From: Vibrio aerogenes
Lineage (GTDB): Bacteria; Pseudomonadota; Gammaproteobacteria; Enterobacterales; Vibrionaceae
DNA: 64,000 bases
Assembly: GCF_024346755.1 (NCBI RefSeq)
Contig: NZ_AP024861.1
Span: 372,001-436,000, forward strand
Direction of reading: 5' to 3'
Within the stretch, counting starts at the first letter, position 1. Each line of letters starts with the position of its first letter. The notes beneath the pieces were generated by a model. The model was not told the origin of the DNA. It saw only the letters and a program-made list of their open reading frames with translations, and ran no database searches. The position numbers and the translations under genes were made by a program. Shown piece by piece: positions 17,251 through 27,076 of this stretch.

Positions 17251-20200
17251 TGCGTTTTATGTTTCGGTTCGGTAAATATAGTTTTGTTATTTTCTGTTCA
17301 CTTCTGTTGGTCAGTGCCGCATTACTTGCTTTCATTTTATTGTCTCCGGCAGGGTTAAAACTTGCCCTGTGGAGTACTGAAAAAATCATCCCTTCTCTGG
17401 AAGTCGGGTATGCAGAAGGCGCACTTGGCCGGTCATTTGTTTTGACCGATGTGAGGTATAAGGATCCTGACACATCAATGGATATCCGGTTAAGCCGTGT
17501 TGCCGTGGACTTTGATAGTCACTGCTTCCTGCAGCCGGCTTTGTGTGTGAACTCTCTGGCGGTGAGCGGTGCCGATATTCAATTGCCGGATGGTCAGCCA
17601 GATCCAGAAACCGCAGAATCAGGAACAACCGAGGTCAGACATACGGATTTGATTCTCCCTGTGCCGGTCAGATTCTCCCGGATTGAGCTTAATGATGTGC
17701 ATCTATCGACGCCACAGGCGACGGTTGTCTGGCAGGCGTTTTCCGGAGGTGTTCATTTTTACCGGAATCAGCTCCATATCACAAAAGTAAACTGGCATCA
17801 GGTTGATGTCACCCTGACAAAGAGTAAAGCGCCGCCTCCGGTTGTGAAGACACCAGCAGTTAAGGCAGTTCAGGATATTCAGTTGCCGGAGATCTGGATT
17901 CCGTTACGCATTGATGTCCCTGAATTTCATTTGTCCGGGCTGACACTTCATCTGCCGGAAAAACAATCCATAGATCAGTTTGACCTTGCGGTGAGTGCTG
18001 AGCATCATCGTGTTCACCTGCAGAAGGCAGAGATAAAAAACTCTCAGCTCAACCTCAGTCTGGCCGGAGAGATTGAACTAAATCGGAATTTTCCACTGGA
18101 TTTACAGCTTGAGAGCCAGCTGAAGGCGTCACCGTTAGCCGGGCAATCGGTCACGCTGGCAGCAACAGGAAGTTTGCAGCAACTGGAAACCCGCATTGCA
18201 CTTGATGGAAAAATTAATGGGAAAATGAAGGCGAAGGTTGCGCCTTTATCTGCTTCTGAACATTTTCCTTTTCAGGTTGAAGTGAGTGACTTGTCAGGGG
18301 GATGGCCGCTTGTGGATTCTCCCACATATCATTTTGGCGTGGATCGTTTGATGATTGAGGGAAATACAGAGAATTATCAGGTTCATCTGAATGGACAAAT
18401 GAGTGGACTGGATATTCCGGAAACAGATGTTCGGTTATCGGGCTCCGGGACAAAAACTCAGTTTGACCTTGCTGCGCTGGAACTTGGCTTATTAAATGGC
18501 AGTATTTCCGGTCATTCGGCAATTCACTGGCAAGACGGATTGTCCATTCAGTCTGATATTCAGCTGAGTCATATTGAACCACAGGTCCAGTGGCCTTCGT
18601 ATCCGGGACAACTTGATGGAACACTGAAGTTTGATGCTTCAATGCTGGAACCCGGGTGGGCAGTTTCTGTTTCACAGATGAATTTAACAGGCAAGCTCCG
18701 GCAGTATCCGCTTCAGGTGGCCGGAAAGTTTGAGGCATCGGGCAATATCAAAGCAAAAACAGTCAAGCTGGATGTACCCGGAATGAACATTTCACATGGT
18801 CCGAATTATCTCTCTGCCAAAGGTTCCATTGATCAAAAGATCAGGATGGATATCGGGATTCACTTTCCGGATCTGTCTAAATCTGTCAAATCCTTAGCTG
18901 GTCAGGTTCAGGGGAAAGTGAACCTGGCTGGATTACTTGCTTCACCGGATATCCGTCTGAACCTCTCCGGCCGGGATATTCGCTGGCAGTCGTTGTTTAG
19001 TGCGGGGGATGTCAGTATGAAAGGTCATCTGCAGTCAGCGCCTGAAGTCCGTGGAGAGATGGATGTTCAACTTAAGAGAGGGACATATCAGAATAAACGG
19101 ATTGAATCCGCCAGCCTGAATATTCATGGTACGCAGCAAGATCACCAGGCAAGAATGCAGTTGAAAACATCACTGGGCGAGGCGGCACTCCGGCTATCCG
19201 GAAGTGCTGTTGACAACTGGAAACAGTGGCGTGGTGAGTTGAGGCGGGTTGATTTTCAGGCCAAAGGCCAGTCTGTTGCACTGGAAAAGCCGACGGGTAT
19301 TTTTGTCGATACTCAGGCAGAGCAGGTCAGGATACAAGCGCACTGCTGGATGAATAAACAAGCCCGGTTATGTTTAGACCGGGATGCAGAACTCAGTGCA
19401 AAATCAGGTCAGGTGCAATTGTCTTTGAATCATCTTCAACTGGAGCAACTGGCATCTCTGTTTCCTGAAGCGATCACCCTGAGCGGTGATGTCAGGGGAG
19501 AGGCTGACGTTCAGTGGCAACCTGGCACTTCACCTGAATTGACCATGCAGCTCGAGGCAAAATCAGGTGTGCTGACGAATAAGGCTCCCGGACCGGTATC
19601 GCTCCAATGGGACATTTTAAATCTGCAGGGACACATAAAAAATAATCAGCTGTCGCTGCATTCCTTGCTGGATTTGTCGGACAATGGCCAGATCAAAACG
19701 AATCTTGAAATCCCGGATATCACCCATGCAGAGGATAAAATACAGGGAAATATAGCAATCCAACAAGTCTCACTTGATTTTCTGAAAGGGTTTCTCGGGG
19801 AGTACAGTGATTTTCATACTGTTGTTAATAGTCAGATTCAACTGAAAGGTAAAATGAGCCGTCCGCAGGTCTATGGCGATCTGCGAATGGATGAAATGAG
19901 AGTGAAAGGCCGGATGACTCCTGTTGATATCCGGGAAGGAACGCTCCGGATTGGTTTACATGGTTCTCAGGCTGACTGGCTGGCAGATGTGAAGACACCG
20001 GACGGCGCATTATCCCTGAAAGGCGAAGGAAACTGGAAATCGCCGGATGACTGGCGGGTCTCTTCCCATCTTTATTCTGACGGCGTTGAGATAAAAGTGT
20101 TACCGATGGTCCGGCTCAAAGCTCTGCCCGATATTCAATTGACAATGACACCAAAAATTGCGGACGTGACCGGGGAAATATCGTTACCGGAAGGTGAAAT

Positions 20201-21008
20201 TAAGATCGATCAACTGCCCGAAGGAGCAATCAAAGTGTCTGATGATCAGGTGATTCTGGATACTTCGGGTCAACCATTACAGCGGGAAAAATTACCGCTT
20301 CGGGTCAATACCCATATTCGTGTGAAGCTGGGAGATAACCTTTCTGTAGCTGCCTTTGGTCTCAAAGGGCGCTTAAAAGGAATACTTGATGTTACACAGC
20401 GGGACCAGGCACCGTTTATTCATGGAGAAGTTAATATTCTCGATGGAAGCTATCGCTCTTTTGGCCAGGATTTACTGATACAGCAAGGAAAAATATTAAT
20501 GAATGGTCCCGCTGATCAGCCTTATGTATCTATCACTGCCATCCGGAATCCTGAGCAGATAGAAGATGATGTCACGGCTGGTATTCAGGTGACCGGACCC
20601 GCGGATAATCCTTCAGTGACTGTTTTTTCTGATCCTTCAATGCCCCAGGCAAATGCATTGTCTTATCTGCTCCGGGGAAAAAATCTGACATCAGACTCTG
20701 GCGGTCATACGGTGACCAGCAGCTTAATTGGTTTAACGCTGGCCCAGAGCGGTAAACTGGTTGGAGAGCTGGGCCAGGCATTTGGTGTTCAGGATCTTGA
20801 ATTGGATACAAACGGTGCCGGAGATGATACTCAGGTCACGGTCAGCGGATATATTTTACCGGGACTTCAGGTGAAATACGGGGTGGGTATTTTTAACTCT
20901 GTCGGCGAGTTTACGGTGCGTTACCGGCTTATGAAAGATCTCTATCTGGAAGCTGTGTCCGGGTTAACCAATACTGTTGATCTACTGTATCAGTTTGAAT
21001 TCAACTAA
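17247..21008 (+). CDS. tamB: Translocation and assembly module inner-membrane protein TamB
   Basis: 1253 residues, similar to E. coli TamB (1259). A single N-terminal span (YSFVIFCSLLLVSAALLAFILL) anchors it in the inner membrane. The long middle is repetitive beta structure (AsmA/YhdP-like bridge), rich in short LxLSG-type strands. The C-terminal DUF490 region, about the last 350 residues, contains DGSYRSFGQDLLIQQGKI and the conserved QFEFN end. TamB spans the periplasm to TamA and is thought to form a hydrophobic groove for lipid transport. It overlaps tamA by four bases and is followed by ytfP, the same order as in E. coli (tamA-tamB-ytfP). Confidence 0.95.
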   Translation: MMRFMFRFGKYSFVIFCSLLLVSAALLAFILLSPAGLKLALWSTEKIIPSLEVGYAEGALGRSFVLTDVRYKDPDTSMDIRLSRVAVDFDSHCFLQPALCVNSLAVSGADIQLPDGQPDPETAESGTTEVRHTDLILPVPVRFSRIELNDVHLSTPQATVVWQAFSGGVHFYRNQLHITKVNWHQVDVTLTKSKAPPPVVKTPAVKAVQDIQLPEIWIPLRIDVPEFHLSGLTLHLPEKQSIDQFDLAVSAEHHRVHLQKAEIKNSQLNLSLAGEIELNRNFPLDLQLESQLKASPLAGQSVTLAATGSLQQLETRIALDGKINGKMKAKVAPLSASEHFPFQVEVSDLSGGWPLVDSPTYHFGVDRLMIEGNTENYQVHLNGQMSGLDIPETDVRLSGSGTKTQFDLAALELGLLNGSISGHSAIHWQDGLSIQSDIQLSHIEPQVQWPSYPGQLDGTLKFDASMLEPGWAVSVSQMNLTGKLRQYPLQVAGKFEASGNIKAKTVKLDVPGMNISHGPNYLSAKGSIDQKIRMDIGIHFPDLSKSVKSLAGQVQGKVNLAGLLASPDIRLNLSGRDIRWQSLFSAGDVSMKGHLQSAPEVRGEMDVQLKRGTYQNKRIESASLNIHGTQQDHQARMQLKTSLGEAALRLSGSAVDNWKQWRGELRRVDFQAKGQSVALEKPTGIFVDTQAEQVRIQAHCWMNKQARLCLDRDAELSAKSGQVQLSLNHLQLEQLASLFPEAITLSGDVRGEADVQWQPGTSPELTMQLEAKSGVLTNKAPGPVSLQWDILNLQGHIKNNQLSLHSLLDLSDNGQIKTNLEIPDITHAEDKIQGNIAIQQVSLDFLKGFLGEYSDFHTVVNSQIQLKGKMSRPQVYGDLRMDEMRVKGRMTPVDIREGTLRIGLHGSQADWLADVKTPDGALSLKGEGNWKSPDDWRVSSHLYSDGVEIKVLPMVRLKALPDIQLTMTPKIADVTGEISLPEGEIKIDQLPEGAIKVSDDQVILDTSGQPLQREKLPLRVNTHIRVKLGDNLSVAAFGLKGRLKGILDVTQRDQAPFIHGEVNILDGSYRSFGQDLLIQQGKILMNGPADQPYVSITAIRNPEQIEDDVTAGIQVTGPADNPSVTVFSDPSMPQANALSYLLRGKNLTSDSGGHTVTSSLIGLTLAQSGKLVGELGQAFGVQDLELDTNGAGDDTQVTVSGYILPGLQVKYGVGIFNSVGEFTVRYRLMKDLYLEAVSGLTNTVDLLYQFEFN

Positions 21009-21093
21009 ATCTCATGAGCGGATGCTCAATGAAGTCGCACTTAATCAGGCCGACTGATTTTATGGTCCGGATATCGGTTTCAGGGAGGAAAAT

Positions 21094-21438
21094 ATGGAAC
21101 ATCTGGTTTTTGTATACGGGACGCTCCGGCAGGGAGAATCGAATCACTTTTTGCTCAGAGACAGTCAGTTTCTGGGCTTCTGGACGACACCACCTGACTA
21201 TGCTTTGTACGACCTTGGCGAATATCCAGGCATGATTCCCGGCAGGGAATCAATTTGTGGTGAGGTCTATGCCGTCAATGAGACTTGTCTGGCTGCGCTG
21301 GATAAACTTGAAGATATTCCTGTCGAGTATCGTCGTGAGGTGATGAATACGACTTTTGGTCACGCATGGGTTTATATATATCAGGATAAATCAAAATTAA
21401 AAAATCATATTCCTTCCGGGGATTGGTGTAACAGATAA
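21094..21438 (+). CDS. ytfP: YtfP-type gamma-glutamylcyclotransferase-like protein
   Basis: 114 residues, preceded by GGGAGGAAAAT. FVYGTLRQGESNH at the N-terminus is the substrate-binding loop of the gamma-glutamylcyclotransferase (BtrG/AIG2-like) fold. ALDKLEDIPVEYRREVM carries the acidic residue at the usual position, and AWVYIY follows. Biochemical function of bacterial YtfP is not settled; release of 5-oxoproline from gamma-glutamyl amines is the family reaction. It sits 85 bases after tamB as in E. coli. Confidence 0.88.
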   Translation: MEHLVFVYGTLRQGESNHFLLRDSQFLGFWTTPPDYALYDLGEYPGMIPGRESICGEVYAVNETCLAALDKLEDIPVEYRREVMNTTFGHAWVYIYQDKSKLKNHIPSGDWCNR

Positions 21439-21568
21439 TATTTGTTATCACATGAATGTGTCCGGATAAGTCAGATAAATAAGCAAAAACCCCTTTTGAT
21501 TATTTATATTCTCTTGTCTCGGTTTTTCTTTCTTTTATATTATTTTAGTGACCTGCTTTGCAAAACGT

Positions 21569-21580
21569 GAAACCGGTTTC
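21569..21580. promoter_or_regulatory. LacI-family-type operator 1
   Basis: Perfect palindrome GAAACCGGTTTC, with the AA-N-CG-N-TT core typical of LacI/GalR-family operators. It lies about 430 bases upstream of the porin start. Confidence 0.5.
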
Positions 21581-21606
21581 CATATTTAATCCAAAAAAAA
21601 TAAAAG

Positions 21607-21622
21607 TGTGCAGATCTGCACA
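21607..21622. promoter_or_regulatory. CRP-like palindrome
   Basis: Perfect 16-bp palindrome TGTGCAGATCTGCACA. It keeps TGTG and CACA at CRP spacing, but the fifth bases are C/G rather than A/T. It is a plausible weak CRP site, or a site for another regulator. Confidence 0.4.
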
Positions 21623-21769
21623 ATCTTAATCCATATATATTTATAGACTTACTGAGTTTTCTGAGGTTTTACTAAGTGTATCCCTCAGAAAATAAATTAA
21701 TTATATACCTGAGATTGCGATTGAACATGCAATGAAGAGTGTATTGTACTGGTTAATGTGGCTTTTTAT

Positions 21770-21782
21770 GGAACCGGTTACC
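21770..21782. promoter_or_regulatory. LacI-family-type operator 2
   Basis: GGAACCGGTTACC contains the core palindrome AACCGGTT. Its centre is 201 bases from that of operator 1, compatible with looping by a tetrameric repressor. It is less symmetric than operator 1. Confidence 0.4.
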
Positions 21783-22006
21783 TTTTGGTTTCCTTTGTGT
21801 GCTACTTGAAAGTCAGGAATAGTCATTCACAAGTCTTAATATTATCGGCCGTTTCGGCAGTGGTTGGGTGGCGATGAATGGCAGTCGACCGATAACGAAA
21901 TAAACAATCTTGGATAAAATATACATCACGGTAATTCCGGATGAAGTAATAAAAGAGCAGTTTGCTGGAGAAGCAAACCCTACAAGAATATATAGGATAT
22001 CTACTA

Positions 22007-23191
22007 ATGAAGATTAAAACGCTATCACTCGCAGTGACAATTAGTTGCGCCTGCTGTTCTCTGTTTTCAGCAGCGACATATGCTGATGATCATATGGATC
22101 AGAAAGCGCTGGATGCTGAAGTTGCCAAAATGGAACAAATGCATCAGACCTATGAAGCTGAATTACAGAAAATGCGCCAGATGCGTGAAAAGTATGAAAG
22201 TAATCTGGCAAAAATGAACGATCCAAAGCTTGATGAAGGTAGCAGCGGATATGAAGCGCTGAAAGCAGCAATCGATCGAATTACTTTCTATGGCTTCTTC
22301 CGGGCAAAATATGATCATGATGACCGGGATGAAATTGGTCTTGGTGCCGACACAAACAACAGACATTTTTATATGGATTTCGAAGCGAAAATGAAAGTGT
22401 CTGATGAGTGGGAGGCCCATTTCCAAAGCGAAGCCCGTAAAGGTTATACCGTGAATCAGTCATGGCGTGATGACCCGGGTAGTGATGATCAGGACGGAAC
22501 AGTTCAGCGTATCTGGGTTGAAGGGCATCCATATGATGGCGTTGGTCTTGCTCTTGGAACAAAATGGTGGGGGCTTGGTTTCCAGGCTGTGCCGTTCGGT
22601 CATGCAGCTGATGGTATTCAGGTCGACTACACCTTTGTTAAAGACTGGAATGCAAAAGCATTCTGGTGGAGACCCCGTCAGGGCGATTTGATCTCCATGC
22701 CTAATGGCTCTGAAACATCCATCAGTGGTCTTAATGTTACCGGTCACATTGTCGACCAACTGGCAACCAGCCTGACTTTTGCCACTAATGAAAATGATGA
22801 TGACAAACAAATGATGGATCGCATGGGAGCCGTTGAGCTGCAATACAAACCCATCGATGATGTGACTTTGACTGGTAGTTATGTGTGGACAAATGCTGAC
22901 GATTACAACAACAGTCAGGAATATCGCGTCGATTATAAATCAACTGATTTGTCTCAGGTTGGTTCATATAGCCTGTATGCCCGCTACGTCGATTTTGAAA
23001 TGTACGGTGATTACTCACATGATGACGAATGGGCCTCGCTGAAGTCTGATACAAAAGGATGGATTGCAGGTGTTAAATATGTACTGTACAAAAATGTCGT
23101 GTGGGAAACGTTCTACTCGCAACAGAAAAAAATATCTACGGATAGTTCAAGTAAACACTTGATCCGTACACAGATTGATTTTCATTTTTAA
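22007..23191 (+). CDS. Outer-membrane porin with N-terminal coiled coil, substrate unknown
   Basis: About 394 residues from the ATG at 22007, preceded by AGGATAT. The upstream 15 codons of the open frame are not signal-like. A signal peptide ends near AATYA-DDHMD. Residues about 22-65 form a charged heptad-like coiled coil (AEVAKMEQMHQTYEAELQKM), reminiscent of the periplasmic trimerisation segment of LamB-type sugar porins. The barrel part starts ITFYGFFRAKYDHD and has alternating aromatic strands. It ends in F, the outer-membrane insertion signal. I cannot assign it to OmpU, OmpC or LamB. The LacI-like operators upstream make a carbohydrate the best guess. Confidence 0.75.
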   Translation: MKIKTLSLAVTISCACCSLFSAATYADDHMDQKALDAEVAKMEQMHQTYEAELQKMRQMREKYESNLAKMNDPKLDEGSSGYEALKAAIDRITFYGFFRAKYDHDDRDEIGLGADTNNRHFYMDFEAKMKVSDEWEAHFQSEARKGYTVNQSWRDDPGSDDQDGTVQRIWVEGHPYDGVGLALGTKWWGLGFQAVPFGHAADGIQVDYTFVKDWNAKAFWWRPRQGDLISMPNGSETSISGLNVTGHIVDQLATSLTFATNENDDDKQMMDRMGAVELQYKPIDDVTLTGSYVWTNADDYNNSQEYRVDYKSTDLSQVGSYSLYARYVDFEMYGDYSHDDEWASLKSDTKGWIAGVKYVLYKNVVWETFYSQQKKISTDSSSKHLIRTQIDFHF

Positions 23192-23216
23192 TTTACAGAG
23201 TCCATAAGCAGTACTT

Positions 23217-23373
23217 CCCTTACTATGGATACCTGCGTGCTTACATCATCAGCACTCCCATGGTAAGGGATTTTATAAAGCACTTTCACACAACCATTCC
23301 GACTCTTGTTAAACAAGTACAGGAAGCACCGAGATGCTGTTTCACCGGATTTTAGCTCAGTGCTTCCTGCCTT
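23217..23373. other. Two long hairpins after the porin gene
   Basis: The first has 12-base arms CCCTTACTATGG (23217-23228) and CCATGGTAAGGG (23258-23269), with one mismatch. The second has arms CAGGAAGCAC (23320-23329) and GTGCTTCCTG (23360-23369), extending to about 14 pairs with one mismatch. Between them is CTTGTT-A-AACAAG. Neither has a clear U-tract. They may terminate or stabilise the porin mRNA, or belong to a small RNA. The rest of 23192-23725 shows no gene. Confidence 0.5.
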
Positions 23374-23725
23374 CTTTCCTGTTCTCCCCTGGTCGTTTAT
23401 CATACTGAGTTCTTGTGTTGTTGCATAATAATGTGACTTGTCAGGAACTTTTACGCTTTGGGATAGAAACAGTTTCATCAATATCGTAAATATGATTCCT
23501 GAATCAGGTTCCTCTTTCCTTAAGCTGAGTGAAGTGTGGGCTTTTTGTTCTGCTACTCTAATGTCATCTTATCTAATGTCATTCTGAGTAACAGATGTTT
23601 AGGTATGGGTAAATTGAGTTGGTTTGCTGGATATTAAAGCTATAAAAACAGTCTGGTTATACGCTCAAGCTATATTGCCACAAAAAATTATAAAACTGTT
23701 ATTTTTATACAGGCAGGAGGTTGAG

Positions 23726-24334
23726 GTGGTGTTATTGAGTAAACCAAATGAGTCTGATCCTCATTTGTTACGGGAAGAAGTTGAAAGACTAAAGATACTT
23801 TATCAGAGGGATATCAACGAACTCAGTGCTGAACTGGAACTGAAAGAATCAGAAATAAATACTCTGTTGCTTTATGAAGAGCTCAAAGATCGGCTAAGAG
23901 TGAATAGCCCGACGGATGAATTTCTTTTAAATCAGATTTGTAATGGTATTGCTGTTACATCTGATTCCTCGTCTTATCAAGGGATTCAACAGGTTGATTC
24001 ACATGAAATGCAAAGTTCTTATCATGCTATTCAGCAACTCATGCAAAAGTTGAACGGAAGCATCCTACAACCCAATATGACCTCTCTCTGTGAAGAGATT
24101 ATCGAACCTTTTCATGAGATGCTTAACGCGGTTGAGGAGATTTCTTCTCAGATTAATTTGCTGGCGTTGAATACGGTGATTGAAGCTGCAAAATCAGGGG
24201 ATAATGGTCAGAGGCTTGCCTTCATTGCGGATGAAGTTTCCACGTTGGCGCAGCAGGCACACAAAATCAGTTTTGAGCTGGAGAATTTTATACAGGACAC
24301 ATTCAGGGCATCTGGCTTAGCATTGCATCTGTGA
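23726..24334 (+). CDS. Small soluble methyl-accepting chemotaxis-like protein
   Basis: About 202 residues from the GTG at 23726, five bases after AGGAGG; a second GTG at 23729 is equally possible. The frame opens earlier (TTG at 23624) without a ribosome site. Residues about 12-55 are a coiled coil (REEVERLKILYQRDINELSAELELK). The C-terminal part has SSQINLLALNTVIEAAKSGDNG and RLAFIADEVSTLAQQA, the tip hairpin of the MCP signalling domain that contacts CheA/CheW. No membrane span, HAMP or sensor domain is present, and the returning helix is very short. It could be a minimal cytoplasmic receptor or a decayed MCP. No che genes are nearby. Confidence 0.65.
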   Translation: MVLLSKPNESDPHLLREEVERLKILYQRDINELSAELELKESEINTLLLYEELKDRLRVNSPTDEFLLNQICNGIAVTSDSSSYQGIQQVDSHEMQSSYHAIQQLMQKLNGSILQPNMTSLCEEIIEPFHEMLNAVEEISSQINLLALNTVIEAAKSGDNGQRLAFIADEVSTLAQQAHKISFELENFIQDTFRASGLALHL

Positions 24335-24369
24335 ATGGATGCCGCGGAGCTCTCTCTTCTCATCAGGAT

Positions 24370-24410
24370 AAAGCCAAAGGAAGCTTCTTTACATTGCTTC
24401 ACTTGGCTTT
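24370..24410 (+). terminator. Hairpin after the MCP-like gene
   Basis: Arms AAAGCCAA and TTGGCTTT with an inner GAAGC/GCTTC pair. The stem is strong but no T-run follows. Probable terminator. Confidence 0.5.
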
Positions 24411-24494
24411 GCACTAATTTACATTTATATAAATAATCATTTACGATTAATTGATTCATACTATTAATGAACGTGGAGATGAGGAGAAATTCCC

Positions 24495-24881
24495 ATGAAA
24501 AGTTTATTAATGGTGGTTTGTGCTTTATTGATGACAGCTTGTAGCTCTCAGTCTTTCCCTGTTTTATCTGACAGTCAGGGGTGGCAGCAATGGGGCTATG
24601 ATCAGGGGTTTCAGGGGTTGAATCCAGCTTCTGTCACTGAACTGACTGAGCTTGGAGCCAGAAATTTAACTGATGAACGTTATGCCGACTACATTCAGGG
24701 ATATCGTGCAGGTAATCAGGCTTATTGTGCTCAGGATCCGTTCGAATCAGGAAAGATGCAAAGACCTTATTATGGTGCTTGTGATGAGTCCCATCCTGAT
24801 TTCAGGGCTGCATATGAACAGGGGCAGTGGGAAGATGATGTAACATCCGGAGCATACATGTCAGAATCCGATTATGAGTAA
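24495..24881 (+). CDS. Small lipoprotein, DUF2799-like
   Basis: 128 residues with a lipoprotein signal: MKSLLMVVCALLMTAC-SSQ places the acylated Cys at residue 16, followed by Ser, so outer-membrane sorting is likely. The mature part is acidic and Tyr/Gln/Gly-rich with repeats such as WGYDQGFQG, YIQGYRAGNQAYC and YEQGQW, a pattern seen in DUF2799 lipoproteins. Two later Cys might form a disulfide. GAGGAG upstream gives good initiation. It has its own terminator. Function unknown. Confidence 0.75.
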   Translation: MKSLLMVVCALLMTACSSQSFPVLSDSQGWQQWGYDQGFQGLNPASVTELTELGARNLTDERYADYIQGYRAGNQAYCAQDPFESGKMQRPYYGACDESHPDFRAAYEQGQWEDDVTSGAYMSESDYE

Positions 24882-24921
24882 CGATATCATACACAGGCAA
24901 TACCTCAGGCTGTGTAAACAC

Positions 24922-24951
24922 AAAAGCCATTATCCGGATGATAATGGCTTT
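24922..24951. terminator. Bidirectional terminator between the lipoprotein gene and ppa
   Basis: Arms AAAGCCATTAT and ATAATGGCTTT around CCGG. T-rich on the plus side (TTTTGC) and A-rich on the other, so it can serve both convergent genes. Confidence 0.85.
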
Positions 24952-24979
24952 TGCTTATTGATACGATGTGAATCGCTGA

Positions 24980-25507
24980 TTATTTCTGAGCACGTTCGTA
25001 AGAAGACTGAATCTCCGCGCGTGCAGCTTCTGCATTTTCCCAGCCGTCTACTTTTACCCACTTACCGGCTTCCAGCTCTTTGTAACGCTCAAAGAAGTGC
25101 TTGATTTGTGCTTTCAGTAATTCTGGCAGGTCATCGACATCCTGAATGTGATCATACTCTTTCGTCAGTTTAGAATGAGGAACCGCAACAACTTTAGCAT
25201 CTTCACCTGATTCATCGGTCATTTTTAAAACACCGACCGGACGACAGCGAATGACTGCACCAGGAACCAGTGGATAAGGCGTTGGTACCAAAACGTCTAC
25301 TGGATCACCGTCCAGTGACAGCGTGTTATTCACGTAACCATAATTACATGGATAGAACATCGGTGTAGACATAAAGCGGTCTACAAATACAGCACCAGAG
25401 TCTTTGTCTACTTCATATTTGATTGGGTCTGCATTTGCCGGGATTTCGATAACAACATAAATGTCATCCGGAAGAGATTTGCCAGCAGGCACATTGTTCA
25501 AGCTCAT
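24980..25507 (-). CDS. ppa: Inorganic pyrophosphatase
   Basis: 175 residues, the length of E. coli Ppa (176). The family signature DGDPVDVLV near residue 66 carries the Mg-binding aspartates. [32 protein letters not shown] and [12 protein letters not shown] are all conserved. It hydrolyses cytoplasmic pyrophosphate and so drives biosynthetic reactions forward, including the ATP sulfurylase step encoded nearby. It is monocistronic, with the shared terminator downstream. Confidence 0.97.
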   Translation of the reverse strand: MSLNNVPAGKSLPDDIYVVIEIPANADPIKYEVDKDSGAVFVDRFMSTPMFYPCNYGYVNNTLSLDGDPVDVLVPTPYPLVPGAVIRCRPVGVLKMTDESGEDAKVVAVPHSKLTKEYDHIQDVDDLPELLKAQIKHFFERYKELEAGKWVKVDGWENAEAARAEIQSSYERAQK

Positions 25508-25670
25508 GAAAGAATTCCTTAGATTTTAATTAACTTTTCAGTTAGGACGCATATTATTATTCAGTTCAGCTTTGAACGCAAAACCTGTATGACTGAAATC
25601 ATCTGTCATATGAAAGAATCGCAACGATTGATCAGAACTATTTGCAGCCGGGAAACAAAGCATAAGCAGA

Positions 25671-25696
25671 GAAGCCCTTTTTTGTAAAAGGGCTTC
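25671..25696. terminator. Hairpin downstream of fbp
   Basis: Perfect 11-base arms GAAGCCCTTTT and AAAAGGGCTTC around TTGT, 13 bases past the fbp stop. No U-run follows on the minus strand; the internal U-rich arm may still allow termination. Confidence 0.5.
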
Positions 25697-25708
25697 CGTA
25701 TGAAGTGT

Positions 25709-27076
<1,368 letters not shown>

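Larger units (their letters stand above)
21439..22006. other. Long regulatory region upstream of the porin
   Basis: 568 bases without a credible gene. It holds a TGTGCAGA/TCTGCACA palindrome (21607-21622) and two CCGG-centred palindromes of LacI type (21569-21580 and 21770-21782). Much of the rest is AT-rich. I see no sRNA or riboswitch. The length and operators suggest tightly controlled porin expression with a long leader. Confidence 0.6.

Noticed and set aside
23192..23481. Minus-strand 97-codon frame after the porin
   Set aside because: It spans the hairpin region and has no similarity or initiation signal I can recognise.
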